In this document: one piece after another, positions 6,736 through 7,604 of the stretch
Numbering within the stretch: position 1 is the first letter of the stretch
How the letters are laid out: every line of letters starts with the position of its first letter
NCBI GenBank assembly: GCA_013042895.1
Contig: JABDPD010000464.1
Location: 1 to 7,604, forward strand
Source: Boseongicola sp.
Lineage (GTDB): Bacteria > Pseudomonadota > Alphaproteobacteria > Rhodobacterales > Rhodobacteraceae
Length of the DNA stretch: 7,604 nucleotides
Reading direction: 5' to 3'
Notes under the pieces: model-generated
Seen by the model: only the letters and a program-made list of their open reading frames with translations
The model's database searches: none
What the model was told of the DNA's origin: nothing
Program-made: the position numbers and the translations under genes

Positions 6736-7604
6736 AACCGCTCGCAGGTCTCAAAGTTCTGGAACTTGCCCGCATCCTTGCCGGTCCATGGGCAGGTCAG
6801 GTTTTAGCCGACCTTGGGGCCAAGGTCATTAAAGTAGAGAGCCCCAACGGAGATGACACCCGTACTTGGGGGCCTCCATTCATCGAGCGCGACGGCGACA
6901 GATCTGCTTCCTATTTCTACAGCTGTAACCGCGGTAAGTTGAGCGTCACGGCAGATATCAAGACCGAAGAAGGTCAGAAATTGGTGCGCGACCTCGCCGT
7001 TGAAGCCGATGTCGTGATCGAGAACTTCAAAGTCGGTGGATTGGCGAAGTATGGGCTGGATTATGAGAGCCTTTCCGCGTTGAACCCCGGCCTTGTGTAT
7101 TGCTCGATCACCGGCTTCGGCCAAACCGGGCCCTACGCCGAACGTGCCGGATATGACTATCTGGTTCAAGGCATGTCCGGTCTGATGTCAATCACGGGCG
7201 ACCCAAAGGGCGAGCCTCAAAAGGTTGGCGTTGCTGTCACCGATATCTACGCCGGACTCTATTCTGTCATTGCGATTCAGGCCGCAATTGCGGCCAGGGC
7301 AGTCACAGGGACTGGCCACCACATCGACATGAGCTTACTGGACGCCGGAACAGCGACGCTGGCCAATCAAGTCATGAACTTCTTTTCAACCGGAACGTCC
7401 CCCAATCGAATGGGAAACGAGCATCCAAACATCGTGCCTTACGAAGTTTTCCCTGTTGCCGATGGCGAAGTAATAATCGCGGCTGGTAACGATGGGCAAT
7501 TTGAACGCTTGTGCGAAGTTTTGGGTCGCCTGGATCTGGCGCAAACGCCAGAATACAAAACAAATGCTGGACGTGTAGCATCGCGGGCCCAGCTTGTCCC
7601 AGAC
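6732..7604 (+). CDS. Class III (CaiB/BaiF family) CoA-transferase, C-terminus cut by window
   Basis: The frame is open from ATG 6732 to the window end (291 codons). Full-length members have about 395-405 residues, so roughly the last quarter is missing. The N-terminus [20 protein letters not shown] is the classic family opening and supports this start despite no clear Shine-Dalgarno sequence; the ATGA overlap with gcdH suggests translational coupling. Further marks are GAKVIKVE (29-36), NRGKLSV (66-72), DVVIENFK (93-100), [13 protein letters not shown] (123-135), and [15 protein letters not shown] (139-153), where Asp142 is the likely catalytic aspartate that forms the acyl-CoA anhydride intermediate. 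[13 protein letters not shown] (193-205) follows. The enzyme moves CoA from a donor such as succinyl-CoA to a carboxylate. Directly behind gcdH, the best guess is glutarate or a glutarate derivative as acceptor, as in gcdH-gcdG pairs of pseudomonads and mammalian SUGCT. The acceptor is inferred from context. Confidence 0.93.
   Translation, partial: MKPLAGLKVLELARILAGPWAGQVLADLGAKVIKVESPNGDDTRTWGPPFIERDGDRSASYFYSCNRGKLSVTADIKTEEGQKLVRDLAVEADVVIENFKVGGLAKYGLDYESLSALNPGLVYCSITGFGQTGPYAERAGYDYLVQGMSGLMSITGDPKGEPQKVGVAVTDIYAGLYSVIAIQAAIAARAVTGTGHHIDMSLLDAGTATLANQVMNFFSTGTSPNRMGNEHPNIVPYEVFPVADGEVIIAAGNDGQFERLCEVLGRLDLAQTPEYKTNAGRVASRAQLVPD

Overview
The window is a single, densely packed catabolic operon on the + strand: seven genes, the first and last cut by the window edges, with at most one base between neighbours. 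Base composition is moderately GC-rich. Protein style (roseobacter/rhizobia-like GcdH, HyuA/HyuB and CaiB-type sequences) suggests an alphaproteobacterium, perhaps a marine Rhodobacterales member; that assignment rests on recall, not on a search. No RNA genes, mobile elements, CRISPR, promoter or terminator were seen, and there is no non-coding stretch longer than 1 base.

Layout: (1) 2-616, C-terminal part of a HyuB-type hydantoinase/oxoprolinase subunit; (2) 613-2670, its partner HyuA, the actin-fold ATPase subunit; (3) 2672-3277, an isochorismatase-fold hydrolase in which the usual nucleophilic cysteine is glycine; (4) 3274-4137, an isocitrate lyase/2-methylisocitrate lyase superfamily C-C lyase with intact KRCGH motif; (5) 4134-5528, a soluble FAD_binding_2 (fumarate reductase/KstD-like) flavoprotein whose two substrate-binding arginines appear to be tyrosines; (6) 5521-6735, a very clear glutaryl-CoA dehydrogenase; (7) 6732-7604, a class III (CaiB/BaiF) CoA-transferase lacking its C-terminus. 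Junctions are ATGA overlaps (hyuB/hyuA, 3/4, 4/5, 6/7), an 8-base overlap (5/6) and a 1-base gap (2/3), so co-transcription and translational coupling are likely.

Taken together: HyuBA would open a lactam, imide or hydantoin-like ring at the cost of ATP. The isochorismatase-fold enzyme, flavoprotein and C-C lyase would process the opened intermediate, and the CoA-transferase plus GcdH would activate a glutarate-like dicarboxylate and oxidatively decarboxylate it to a crotonyl-CoA-type product. The terminal module (genes 6 and 7) is well founded. The order and substrates of the upstream steps are inference, and I do not recognise this combination as a described pathway. The main points for follow-up are the missing nucleophile in gene 3, the Arg-to-Tyr changes in gene 5, and the identity of the ring compound degraded.
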